Origin: Hygrocybe punicea
Lineage: Eukaryota; Basidiomycota; Agaricomycetes; Agaricales; Hygrophoraceae
Length of the DNA: 64,000 nt
NCBI GenBank assembly: GCA_963556145.1
Contig: OY744471.1
Location: 2,101,590 to 2,165,589 of the forward strand
Direction of reading: 5' to 3'
Positions 1 to 9,231 of this stretch are shown in pieces. The notes under the pieces were generated by a model, which made no database searches, was not told where the DNA came from, and worked only from the letters and a program-made list of their open reading frames with translations. Each line of letters begins with the position of its first letter. Within the stretch, counting starts at the first letter, position 1. Both the position numbers and the translations under genes were made by a program.

Positions 1-783
1 TCAAATTACCTGGACACAGAAGGAAAACGAGAAGTGCTCACAGACAACCCAGGAATCGGGAGATTCATCTGGGAACATGCTTGTGATGTACATCACATAA
101 TGCACAGAATTAAACGTGCTGGAGCTACTTTTTCAGCCAAGAAGACACAGATTTGCAGACAAGAAGCTATTATAGTCGGACAGAAGTGTACTTCAGCAGG
201 ACGCATTCCTGAAGATGACAAAGTTTCAAAAGTTCTTAGTTGGCCACCACTCAAGACTCCCAGAGATGTCAGAGGATTTTTGGGACTCTGTGGCACAGTT
301 CATGTTTGGATTCAAGATTATTCCCTTCTTGCAAGACCCCTCACAGAATTAGTTCACAAAGGAGCAGAGTTCATTTGGGATGAAAGGAGACAAGCAGCCT
401 TTGATACTCTGAAGCAAAGAGTATCATCAGCTCCTGCTTTCAATCCCATTGACTATCATTCAGACAACCCCGTCTTTTTATCAGTTGATAGCAGTGCTAT
501 CGCTGCAGGATTTATTCTTTCACAGATTGATGACAATGGAAGACGCCGTCCAGCTCGTTATGGATCATTACCCATGAATGAAAGAGAGTCCAGATATTCC
601 CAGCCTAAATTGGAATTATATGGACTCTATCGTGCATTACGTCACTGGCGAATTCATCTTATTGGAGTGAAGAATTTGCATGTTGAAGTTGATGCTAAAT
701 ACATCAGAGGCATGCTTAATGAACCTGACCTCCAACCCAATGCCGCAATCAACAGATGGATTCAGGGAATCCTTCTTATTTAA
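1..783 (+). pseudogene. pol: Ty3/gypsy pol: end of reverse transcriptase plus RNase H
   Basis: The reading frame is open from the window edge; the first usable start is at 34, but this is an internal fragment. It shows the gypsy RT thumb/connection signature FLGLCG (nt 279-296). This is followed by RNase H-like sequence with SVDSSAIAAGFILSQ (first catalytic Asp), then a Glu-containing helix near PKLELYGLYRALRHW, then EVDAKYIRGML. The enzyme would copy element RNA into DNA and degrade the RNA template in virus-like particles. The frame ends at a stop at 781-783. The integrase continues in another frame that overlaps it by about 28 bp, so a frameshift separates the two halves. The part upstream of the window cannot be judged. 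Confidence 0.82.
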
Positions 784-2117
784 TTTATGTCCCAGCAAAG
801 CAATTTAAAGGACCAGATGCCCTCTCCAGGAGAGAATTAGCAGAGGATGAAGAAATAATAGAACATGATGATTCCTGGCTGGATGACATTGCACTGCTCA
901 TTCATGTCCCAGACCCTCATCAAGTCAAGAGATATTGTTTCTCCACTCCCACAAAATTGCCATACAAGACTAGCACACTCCCATCCTCAAATGCTCCTAG
1001 ATCGAAACAGGAGAAAATACTTCAGGATGTATATCATTTCCTCTCCACACTAGAAATGCCTCCTACAGAATCTTTGCAGGCTCGTAAAAGATTTCTGAAG
1101 AAGGTTTCAGAATTCTATCTCAAAGCAAGACACATGTTCAAGCGAAATGGAAAACGATCTCCTTTATTGGTAATCATGAACCCAAAGAAGAGAGTAGCCA
1201 TTCTGACTCAGGCTCATGAGAACCTAGGACATAAAGGAGAACATGCAGTATTCGATTTAGTACGACTTCGTTTCTATTGGCCACACCTCAGGACAGATGT
1301 TCGCCATCATGTTTCATCCTGTCATGAATATCAAATTCGTACCTTAAAGAAGATGGAGATATCCCCCACCATTTCTACTCCCACCACTCTATTTCAGAAG
1401 GTTTACATTGATGTGATGTCTATGCCACCATCAGGAGGATTCAATTTTATTGTTGCTGCTTGTGATGATCTCTCAGGCACAACTGAAGTTCGCGCCATTC
1501 GTTCCAACAATTCCCAGAACCTAGCCAAGTTCTTCTGGGAACAGATCTATTGTCGCTATGGAGCCATTGGTCATGTAGTCACAGACAATGGAAGCAAAGT
1601 CAAAGGTGCATTTGAAATCCTGCTTCGTCATATGAAGATTCCTCAGGTTCGCATCACACCTTATAACAAACATGCCAATGGAGTAGTGGAACATGGACAT
1701 TTCACATTAAGAGAAGCTATTGTCAAATCTTGTGACAAGGACAAATTTGGAGGAATTCGAAACTGGCATAAGCATGTTGAAGCTGCTATGTTTGTAGATC
1801 GAATCACAGTTAGTAGTGTGACAGGATATTCACCCTACTACCTCCTACATGGAATGCACCCTCTCCTACCATTTGATATTTCAGAAGCAACCTTTATGGT
1901 TGAAGGCTTTCGTTCAGGCCTCTCTACCTCAGAATTGCTGATGCTCCGCATCAGGCAATTAGAAAGGCATCAAGAAGACATAGACAAAGCAGCTACCACA
2001 TTGGAACAAGCACATTTCAGATCAAAATTGCAATTTGAACGCAGATTTCATAAACGCCTGCAGAAATGCAATTATGAATCAGGAGAATTAGTCTTAATTT
2101 GGAACAGTAGACTGTAG
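756..2117 (+). pseudogene. pol: Ty3/gypsy pol: integrase
   Basis: About 450 codons. An HHCC-type zinc region is visible (HENLGHKG, then HHVSSCHEYQ). The second Cys of the expected CxxC is Tyr, which should damage zinc binding. The catalytic D,D-35-E core is present as YIDVMS, VTDNGSKVKGAF and NGVVEHGHF, so the DDE residues themselves survive. Integrase inserts the cDNA copy into chromosomes. The frame stops at 2115-2117 inside what should be the LVLIWNS motif, and the conserved sequence resumes in another frame at 2111. The copy is therefore decayed. Confidence 0.85.
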
Positions 2118-2395
2118 GAAAATTCAAGACTGAACCACGTTATCTTGGAACCTTTGAAGTTGTTCAGAGAACTCCCAAAGGGAACTACATATTGAAGGAA
2201 CTAGATGGAACCAAACATGCTGAATGTGATGCCACGTTCAGAATCCTGCCATATATTTCTCGGAATCACCCATTCCTTCTAGACCCAATTGATCCCGAAG
2301 ATTTGGATAATCCCATGGATTCAAGCTCAGACCATGATTCCCCTCGCGAACCTGATTCCATTCATTTGGATAAAAATACATCACACCAGTATTAA
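2111..2395 (+). pseudogene. Ty3/gypsy pol: C-terminal GPF/Y-like module
   Basis: Directly after the integrase stop, a different frame reads KFKTEPRYLGTFEVVQRT and GNYILKELDGT, the usual continuation of gypsy integrase (GPF/Y module). It then enters an acidic tail and stops at 2393-2395. No chromodomain was recognised. The break at 2100-2117 is a one- or two-base frameshift. Confidence 0.7.
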
Positions 2396-3102
2396 TGGAA
2401 GACATAAAATACGATATCGCACCATGCTTAGTCCAAGTAATAATGAAGAACCGTGTATGGAGATGAGATGTAAAAAGAGACAGACAAACAGTGACCCCAC
2501 CCAGATCCTAGAAGCCAATCCCCGATATTCCACCCCTGCTACATGCCCAGAGACCAGTGTACCGCTCTACGGAAGGACATCCCCCATTCCCACCTCCCAT
2601 CGTTTGCTGGAAACGAATGTACAATTGCTGGAGCTTGGAATTAGAAAATAACGCAAGTCTAGGCCAAGAAATAGTTAATGACAAGAAAAGTGTTTACAAA
2701 AGAACGACTCACCACCCTTTTTTGAAAAGGGGCCATTTTATATATATAGGAGAATAAAGAATTGGGGCAAGCAGAATTCATAGCCGTGGATAGTTACGAT
2801 TCCCTGGCAGCGGAATAGCAGGAGAAAAGGAGCTGGCGCTCGAACGCGCAGGACAAAGCTGAGGAAAAAGGGGAATGCAAATGTCAGTCTAATATACGAT
2901 CCTACCCATCAAACACATGGCACACATGTGCTCAGCAACCATGTGACCAGAAGCCTGGACCGAATTGTGGCGCATCACACATCAGACCCTTAGAATTCCC
3001 AAACTGGAAATTTGTTACCAATTGACAAATTGGGACACATCAATCATTTACTTAATGTAGACTATGTTGCCGCAGGCACGCAACTAGCCCAAATCAGAAC
3101 CA

Positions 3103-3753
3103 TTGGACCAATATGCCGGTCATGCCAAATACATTCATTGCCGAACCTGTTTTTTTTTTTTTTGGACACTACAAGTAGTGTTCCACACATTCCTTAATAT
3201 CATGCCTTCTTTGCTCAATTCATCAGATACTTCATTCACTATGCTCTCTCAATTTTCGAATGAAGTCACCAGCACTACTATGAGCCCCTTTCCTATTGCC
3301 ATTACTAGACATCATCATGTCCACTTGATGCCCATAAGCATCCCTGATCGAATCTACACACCTGTTCCCCATCCCCGCATTTATCCTACCCAGTATCACC
3401 TACATCACACTTATCCCAATCAAGAAACCGTATATCTCAGCATAGCGCTTCTCAACAAGATTCAGAAGCCCCTTCTTCAAGGAGTCAACATTTGGCTTCT
3501 TCACTATACTCCGCCTAAGCAGATTACAATTGGAATGCACGTTACTGGATCTATGGGAGCAGGAGATGTAGAAAGAATATGGACCATCAGGAATGGTTAT
3601 GTTATTTTTCTTTGCAGCACAATCTTTGGAACTCGTTTTTTATTAGCCGTTCCTCAATATTGGACACAAGAAGGTCAGGCGGACAGGACTGTAGGAATCG
3701 CTGAGGTTACAAGAAAGTGGCTCGATTCTCTACAAGTGCTATTCTGCGCTTGA
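3103..3753 (+). CDS. Hypothetical ORF between pol and LTR of the gypsy element
   Basis: This frame is open for 216 codons but passes through a run of T (about nt 3150-3163), so the N-terminal part may not be real. The later part, from about 3210, looks protein-like: His/Pro-rich, then VYLSIALLNKIQKPLLQGVNIW and a charged end VTRKWLDSL. I do not recognise a family. Its place between pol and the 3' LTR is where some gypsy elements carry an extra ORF, but no signal peptide or convincing membrane segment supports an envelope role. It could equally be untranslated 3' sequence. Confidence 0.3.
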   Translation: MDQYAGHAKYIHCRTCFFFFWTLQVVFHTFLNIMPSLLNSSDTSFTMLSQFSNEVTSTTMSPFPIAITRHHHVHLMPISIPDRIYTPVPHPRIYPTQYHLHHTYPNQETVYLSIALLNKIQKPLLQGVNIWLLHYTPPKQITIGMHVTGSMGAGDVERIWTIRNGYVIFLCSTIFGTRFLLAVPQYWTQEGQADRTVGIAEVTRKWLDSLQVLFCA

Positions 3754-3926
3754 CATTTTTTTGAAGCACCCCACGTTCCTTATTTTTTATTTGTATTTTG
3801 TATTATCATCAACTCGAATCAACCCTCCGCATCCCTCACTGCTCTCTGACTAAGTCCAGAAAGTCAGACAAGAAACAATGTTTATCCTCCCTGTAAACCC
3901 TCATCCTCAGAAGCCATCATCAGCAT

Positions 3927-4160
3927 ATGGAATTTGCCCCCACCGTCGCTACTCCCATGTTCACCACAGAATTCTTCCATCACAACAATTTCAATTCACA
4001 TTCACCTTTCCATCGGATTTGGAGGACAAATTTATATTGCTCATTCTGGAGTCCAGAATGGCCCAAGAATACATCAGAAACAGTAATAGATGCACAAGAT
4101 GCCTTGCATAGACAATTTCACAAGCATCTTGGTGATGGGAGGAATGATTTTATTGTTTGA
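3927..4160 (+). CDS. Small hypothetical ORF next to the LTR
   Basis: A 77-codon frame rich in His, Phe and Asn that ends at the likely polypurine/LTR boundary. An overlapping frame (3878-4111) is open over the same stretch, so coding is doubtful. No domain was recognised. Confidence 0.2.
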   Translation: MEFAPTVATPMFTTEFFHHNNFNSHSPFHRIWRTNLYCSFWSPEWPKNTSETVIDAQDALHRQFHKHLGDGRNDFIV

Positions 4161-4309
4161 AGAGTAGCAACTGGGGACAGTTGATTTTTCTTGTCTTGTG
4201 TGAATGTCATGATCCAAAAAAGATTCGGATCAAAACATAGTAATATGCTGTCACTAGTCACCATCCCTACAGCACACATCACATTACAAGGACCATTCAT
4301 ACTGGAACA

Positions 4310-4510
4310 CCCCCATCTGCATATGAAGTAGAAAGGAATACCCTTATCTGCATATAGGACACACAGGAAATCCTTATCTGCACATAGGACATACATGAAA
4401 CCCTTATCTAAACAAGGGACATGCAAGGAAACCCTTATCTACAGAAGGGACATACAAGAAAACCCTTATCTATGCAGAGGAAATGAAGGAATACCCTTAT
4501 CTTAACTGAT
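4310..4510 (+). repeat. Tandem repeat, 30-31 bp unit, with a GATA-factor site in each unit
   Basis: CCTTATCT recurs at 30-31 bp spacing (CTTATC at 4343, 4373, 4403, 4434, 4465, 4496). The complement AGATAAGG fits the fungal GATA-factor consensus HGATAR. Further GATAAG/CTTATC copies lie at 4508, 4527, 4568, 4669 and 4687. Confidence 0.8.
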
Positions 4511-4813
4511 AAGGCCCCCAAAACATCTTATCAGAGGCCCAAGAAGCACAAGAAGCACAGCCACATCCTTATCTCCAATCATAGAGATAACACATGCCAC
4601 CCATCATTCCCTGATCAAGAAGCACATTACATTTCATATCAATTGATCAAATACAGCCCAGCCCTGATCTTATCTTTTTCTTAACTGATAAGGATACACA
4701 CATGGCATGGCATCAATTGATCAAGAAGCACAGCCTCAGGAAGATGATTCTAGAAGCATAGCCTGGCACAGCCCTTGCCTTTGATTCACACACCCAAGAT
4801 TAGACTAGCAGCA

Positions 4814-5141
4814 TGACTCACTCCCATCAAATGTGACTCATTGGTCTATCCATGACAAATTATGACCCTTATGACATATTCATGACCCCCTATGACTCAT
4901 TATGACTATTTCTGACTCATTATGCCTCCTCCTTTGATTATAGTACCTATGTGACTCATTAATTGACTCTGTATGAGTCACAAACTCATGCCTTCCTTTC
5001 TTATGATTCCTTATGAGTCATAACCCCCATGCCTTTCATTATTATGACTCCTTATGAGTCATAAACCTATGCCTCTCCTCTATATGACTCCCTATGAGTC
5101 ATATCCTATACTCTCCATTTGATATACCATTCTATGACTCA
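4814..5141 (+). promoter_or_regulatory. Array of ten TGASTCA (Gcn4/AP-1-type bZIP) heptamers in the LTR
   Basis: TGACTCA begins at 4814, 4834, 4893, 4913, 4952 and 5135. TGAGTCA begins at 4974, 5014, 5055 and 5095. The last site ends 25 bp before the TATA box. In yeast, TGASTCA is the Gcn4 site. That a Gcn4/Cpc1-like factor uses it here is inference. Confidence 0.75.
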
Positions 5142-5165
5142 GTATGACTCCTGCTGTAGAATAGG

Positions 5166-5173
5166 TATATATA
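5166..5173 (+). promoter_or_regulatory. TATA box of the LTR promoter
   Basis: TATATATA followed by GAGCCC, directly downstream of the heptamer array. Transcription would be expected to start roughly 30 bp or more downstream. Confidence 0.6.
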
Positions 5174-6353
5174 GAGCCCAGTTTCTGCTGGAGATGGCCC
5201 AGTCACCTAATCTGACAGGCCCAGTCACAGGACAGTCCCTCTCCCAGATTCTGATTCACCCCTCTGTATTTGTTTGTATTACCTACTTTGGTAGTAGCTA
5301 TTACTTCAAATACCAATTGCAGTTCAGGTCATCATTCATTTGTTTAAGGATATCAATTTCAGATATATTGATACTCCCTTATTACTTGTTTGATACATAT
5401 TCTTTGTGTTCTGTCACGTAGTACAGTCACATTCATTTTCTTTCAAGTTCTATTGGTCATCACCAAAGATATCCCAGTACTTTATTCTGCACTAGTAGCC
5501 AATGTGCGTTTGAAGCTTTAGAATAAAGTCCGATATCTTGATCATCAATCCTACTTGCCTATTGTTCAGTTCATTCATTCTGTACATAGTATTTAGTCAC
5601 ACCTCCTTTTTGTTTGACATCTACTGTTACACTCACCCATCGCCCATTGTCTATCGGCCATCGTCGATCATCTATCGCTCATCTCTGTTGTACCTCTGCT
5701 CATTGTATACTTGCTACTTGTAGACTTGACTGTTGTACACTCGTTCATCTTACACTGTTCATACTTGCTTGAGTTATTATCCGCTTATACTCTTGCATAC
5801 CTCTTGTTACTCAAAGTCTTTACCTTCAGTAGGGAAGACCTCACTGTTTACTCATCCTCTATAAGTCATACATCTGACTTATATCATTGTCAAGTATTTG
5901 TTGTATCCCTCAAAGCTAACCTTTGATAGGATTCACACACAACCCAACCACCCAACAGGAATAACCCAGAGTTATTAAAGAGCTAAATCCTTGTTCCTAA
6001 AGGACAACAAGGTAATTTCCCGATCAACGACACACTCTGGAAACCCTTGGTGTGGATTTGTTCAAACACTTCCCACGCAAAACACCGGACAAGACTTTCT
6101 CGTGCAACTGAGTCCTTCGGAAACACAAACAGTCTATAAATGCTGCCTCTTGCTCTATGTGGCTTCAAAGGGCATGAAAGTACCTCGAGTTTTCCAACTG
6201 CAAGCGATTCTGGTGCTTTTGGCTGGTCAGGATTGCTTGATTAATGCTGGGACTGGCTCTGGAAAGACACTTTGCATGGTTCTGCCCGTTCTTCTGGACC
6301 CCAGCTCAGTGTCTCTGGTTGTTTCTCCACTAAAAAGGCTACAGATGCTTCAG

Positions 6354-6392
6354 GTGGGCATTCTGTTGAGTTTTGACCTTACTTATGTGTAG
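6354..6392 (+). other. 39-bp spliceosomal intron in the helicase
   Basis: GTGGGC...TGTGTAG. Removing it joins SPLKRLQMLQ to FRQVSEFQ and removes an in-frame stop. A second 39-bp intron (6480-6518, GTGAGT...TTTCCAG) joins PEFWT to TCFQALQ. Both are near the lower size limit for fungal introns. Confidence 0.75.
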
Positions 6393-6945
6393 TTTCGTCA
6401 AGTGTCTGAATTCCAAGCATATGGACTGACCACCACCACTATCAATGAAGACACAACAAATGCACCTGAGTTTTGGACAGTGAGTTTATTTATTAATAAC
6501 ATGTCATCTCATTTCCAGACTTGTTTTCAGGCTTTACAAGCGGGAGAATACAGAGTCCTTATCATACAACTGGAACAACTGCAAAGTTTTGGCGGCCACC
6601 TGCCTTGGCTTGCACAAGCACTTTGGAATTGCCAATTTGTCAAACTGATCAGGAGTGTTCATGTGGATGAGGCACACACAATCTACACAGCTGGAATTTC
6701 CCTCTATGGTCTCCCTGCCTTCTGCAAAGCTTGGGGTTTACTTGGTGAACTTCGCTTGGTGCTGACCAAGGACACCCCATTTCAAGCGCTTTCAGGAACT
6801 TTTCCAAGGCACATCATTGATTGTGTGGTCAATAAACTTCTGTTCCCATCAACTTATGTCATGATAAGCCTTACATCAAACCGTCCGAATATCACGTATG
6901 CGACACATCCAATCTCAGGATCACTCAAAAACTTTCAGAACCTTC

Positions 6946-6955
6946 AGTTCTTGAT
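6946..6955 (+). repeat. Target-site duplication, left copy (AGTTCTTGAT)
   Basis: Identical to 8103-8112 and directly abuts the 14-bp terminal inverted repeat. Confidence 0.85.
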
Positions 6956-7263
6956 AAGGCATGTCACGACTCTGGGTAACCCGCGGGTCACAATGGGTTT
7001 ACCCGTGGGAAAACTCGTGGGTATCTTACTCATGAGTATTATTTACCTGTTGTCTGAAATACTCACGGATCTGGGTGTCACATATTATCTCTCAGGTACC
7101 CGTGTGAGTACTCGCGGGTCACACAGCCAAAACTCATTCTCTGTAGATAGTCAAATGTTTAATTTTTGTGTGTATGAAATCGCGGGAACTTAGATCATGT
7201 GATCTTAAACAACAATGCGAAACGTGGACTCAACAATAACAGCAACACTCACAAGACAAAACG

Positions 7264-7309
7264 GTAAGCGTTCACGGACACTTCACTTTACTAACATTTT
7301 ATTACACAG
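7264..7309 (+). other. Intron-like segment with perfect TACTAAC branch point inside the TIR element
   Basis: GTAAGC donor at 7264, TACTAAC at 7289-7295 and CACAG acceptor ending at 7309 give a 46-bp GT-AG intron. The flanking exon-like DNA encodes only low-complexity Thr/Asn/His peptide. Related segments occur at 44677-44725, 13656-13702 and 46005-46053. Confidence 0.55.
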
Positions 7310-7559
7310 AGAATCATGATGAGGACAGCCGGCAACAGCAGCGGCAATGGCAGCACCACCAACGCCCACACCAACACCTGCCAACACCCATGCCAACACC
7401 ATGCCCACACCAACACCACACTCACGACGGGAACCGGGGATGGTAGCAACACAAGGACACAGCGGGGAGTGGTGCGTCCACCCCCGCTGCTAAGATAAGT
7501 TTTCGTTGTCATCTATTTTATTTATCTATACTTACCCCCCACAGTTCCATGATGCCCAC

Positions 7560-7800
7560 GAGCGTGGATGCGGCAGCAGCCCACGGCAACCACAGCAGCT
7601 GTGGCAGCAACAACCGCAGCAGCAGCAGCAGCAACGACAGCAGCAGCGGGAACGGCAGCAACGCAGCAGCAACGGCAGCAGCGGGAACGGCGGCAGCAGC
7701 AATAGTGGCAGCAACAACGGCATCAACAACGGCACCGGCAGAACACAGCAGCAACAGCGCCGGCAGCAACGCAACAGCAACAGCTGCGGCGGTGGCACGG
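7560..7800 (+). repeat. CAG/CAA-rich low-complexity tract
   Basis: Interrupted CAG, CAA and CGG triplets with long open frames on both strands (poly-Gln/Ser/Ala readings). These are compositional and not evidence of a protein gene. Confidence 0.8.
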
Positions 7801-7842
7801 TGCCGCTGAAAGGTCCCCCCTCCTCCCCACTCCTCCCAACTC

Positions 7843-7891
7843 CTCGCAACCCCAGGCCCACGTCAGTTGACGTGGCACTGTGGCTTGCGAG
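7843..7891 (+). repeat. Palindromic ACGTCA-TTGACGT module, copy 1
   Basis: Arms CTCGCAA and TTGCGAG flank a core ACGTCAGTTGACGT (7860-7873). Other copies: 13952-14004, 45322-45370, 46201-46252 and 60188-60239, with a core-less relic at 49029-49059. Confidence 0.75.
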
Positions 7892-8102
7892 GAAATTTGA
7901 GGGTGGAGGAGGATGGTTCGCGGTCCAAAGCGCGTCGAGCCCCAGGTCACCTGCGAGTACCCATGGATCCGCGGGTAGCTGACCCGTGGATCCGAGTCCA
8001 GTGGATTGAAAAACCCACACGGATCTGGGTATGTAAATTTTGATGAAAAAAACTCGCGAGTTCGGATCCGGATCACCCACGAGTGCACTCGTGACATGCC
8101 TT

Positions 8103-8112
8103 AGTTCTTGAT
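8103..8112 (+). repeat. Target-site duplication, right copy (AGTTCTTGAT)
   Basis: Identical to 6946-6955; helicase coding resumes here. Confidence 0.85.
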
Positions 8113-9231
8113 TCCCGATACTGGGAATCAACCTTTCGACATTCAAGCAATTCCAAAGACTCTGATATTCCATGACAATCGCCACGAGGCTGCAAACACA
8201 GCAAAATTTTTGAACAACCACTGTCCCAAGTCTCTGCGTCACAAGTGTATCATTAAACATTATCACAGTCTTATGTCTGAAGAATACCTAGAAGAAATGT
8301 TCTGGGACTTCTCCTCACCTGATGGAACAACTAGAATACTGTGCGCGACCTTGGGCACTTTAACAGTAAGTGTCCTTTCTCTTAAGTTTTTGGTTCATAT
8401 TTCTTGTTTGTCAGGGTCTTGACGTACCAGACATTGCGTGTCATTCAATACAGAGTTTGCAGAGATATCCCAAATATTCTGCAGAGAGGTGGACGCGGTG
8501 GATGTGCCTCATCGATTGAGGCTCTTTTCCTCATTATGTACGAACCGTGGGCCTTGACAACCAATCTGTCAGAGTTGCCAGTGGACCTTAGCGATCCGGA
8601 TCAACCCATACAAGCGCTCACCAAGTTGTCAAAAAAACCAGAACATACCGGAGTGGCGATGTACTGATGTATCCAGTTGGGGAGCTGTGTACGTGCATTC
8701 TTTGCAAATTATCTTGGTGACAAGACACCCACTGGTACGTGATGACCAGCTTCACTCCTGGCAATCTCATGTGCTCATCCATAGCAATGTCATCTACAAA
8801 TCGGTTTTGTTGCCACAACCACCCTGACACCAGCTTCAATATCGCTTGATTCTTCCCAGGAACATTCCTGATGGCACTAAACTTCACATTCGTTGAGCAA
8901 GTCATCCACATGTCCACCACAAGACAGAAGTATCGACCTGTGAAGCAACGTGAGCCCCTGAAAGCAGTTTTATATGTGTGGCACTCACATATGCACCGGG
9001 CTGATCCACACTGAGCTGTTCGACAGATCTCGTGGATTCTGAGTGATGCCAAGATTGAGTTAATCTCTAAAACGACAAAGACAAATCTCACAACTCTCAA
9101 CGCGCTCACAAAGCTTTTGGAGGCCGATGAGGACTGGGCACATGAATGGGGTGAGCAAGTGATAAAGGAAATTCATTCGTTTGATTTGGAGGCCTGGGGT
9201 GATTCATTTTTGTTTTCATTTTTGTATGTAA

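Larger units (their letters stand above)
1..5941 (+). mobile_element. Ty3/gypsy LTR retrotransposon, 3' part (5' end outside window)
   Basis: The order RT connection, RNase H, integrase, C-terminal GPF/Y-like module, 3' ORF region and long LTR is that of a Ty3/gypsy element. Protease, gag and the 5' LTR would lie left of base 1. The pol frame is broken at least twice (near 756-783 and 2100-2117), so this copy is not autonomous. The right limit is set by the inverted termini TGTGTGAAT at 4197 and ATTCACACA near 5940. The limit is approximate because no second LTR is visible for comparison. Confidence 0.8.
4197..5941 (+). repeat. Long terminal repeat (3' LTR) of the gypsy element
   Basis: Bounded by inverted termini TGTGTGAAT (4197) and ATTCACACA (about 5932-5940). 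It holds, in order, a GATA-motif tandem array, a TGASTCA array and a TATA box (5166-5173). About 750 bp of pyrimidine-rich R/U5-like DNA without a credible gene follows. A purine-rich stretch (GAAGAGTAG, GGGGACAG, 4160-4180) lies just upstream and may contain the polypurine tract, in which case the true left edge is up to 20 bp earlier. Confidence 0.6.
6956..8102 (+). mobile_element. Non-autonomous TIR transposon inside the helicase (14-bp TIR, 10-bp TSD)
   Basis: Ends are AAGGCATGTCACGA (6956-6969) and its exact complement (8089-8102). The direct duplication AGTTCTTGAT is present at 6946-6955 and 8103-8112. Removing the element plus one duplication rejoins helicase coding LQFL to IPDTGNQ. 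A 9-11 bp duplication suggests the Mutator-like group, though hAT- or KDZ-type enzymes are not excluded. The outer 180 bp on each side are full of ACCCGTGGGT-like words. The interior (about 7140-7910) is the gene-like cassette also seen at 44528-45395. No transposase is encoded. Confidence 0.85.

Noticed and set aside
4310..4510. CRISPR-like repeat array
   Set aside because: Units are contiguous tandem copies of 30-31 bp without unique spacers, inside a retrotransposon LTR of a eukaryote.
8618..9109. 163-codon minus-strand ORF
   Set aside because: It is antisense to helicase 3' coding sequence (VRAFFANYLGDKTP, RFCCHNH) and has no own similarity.
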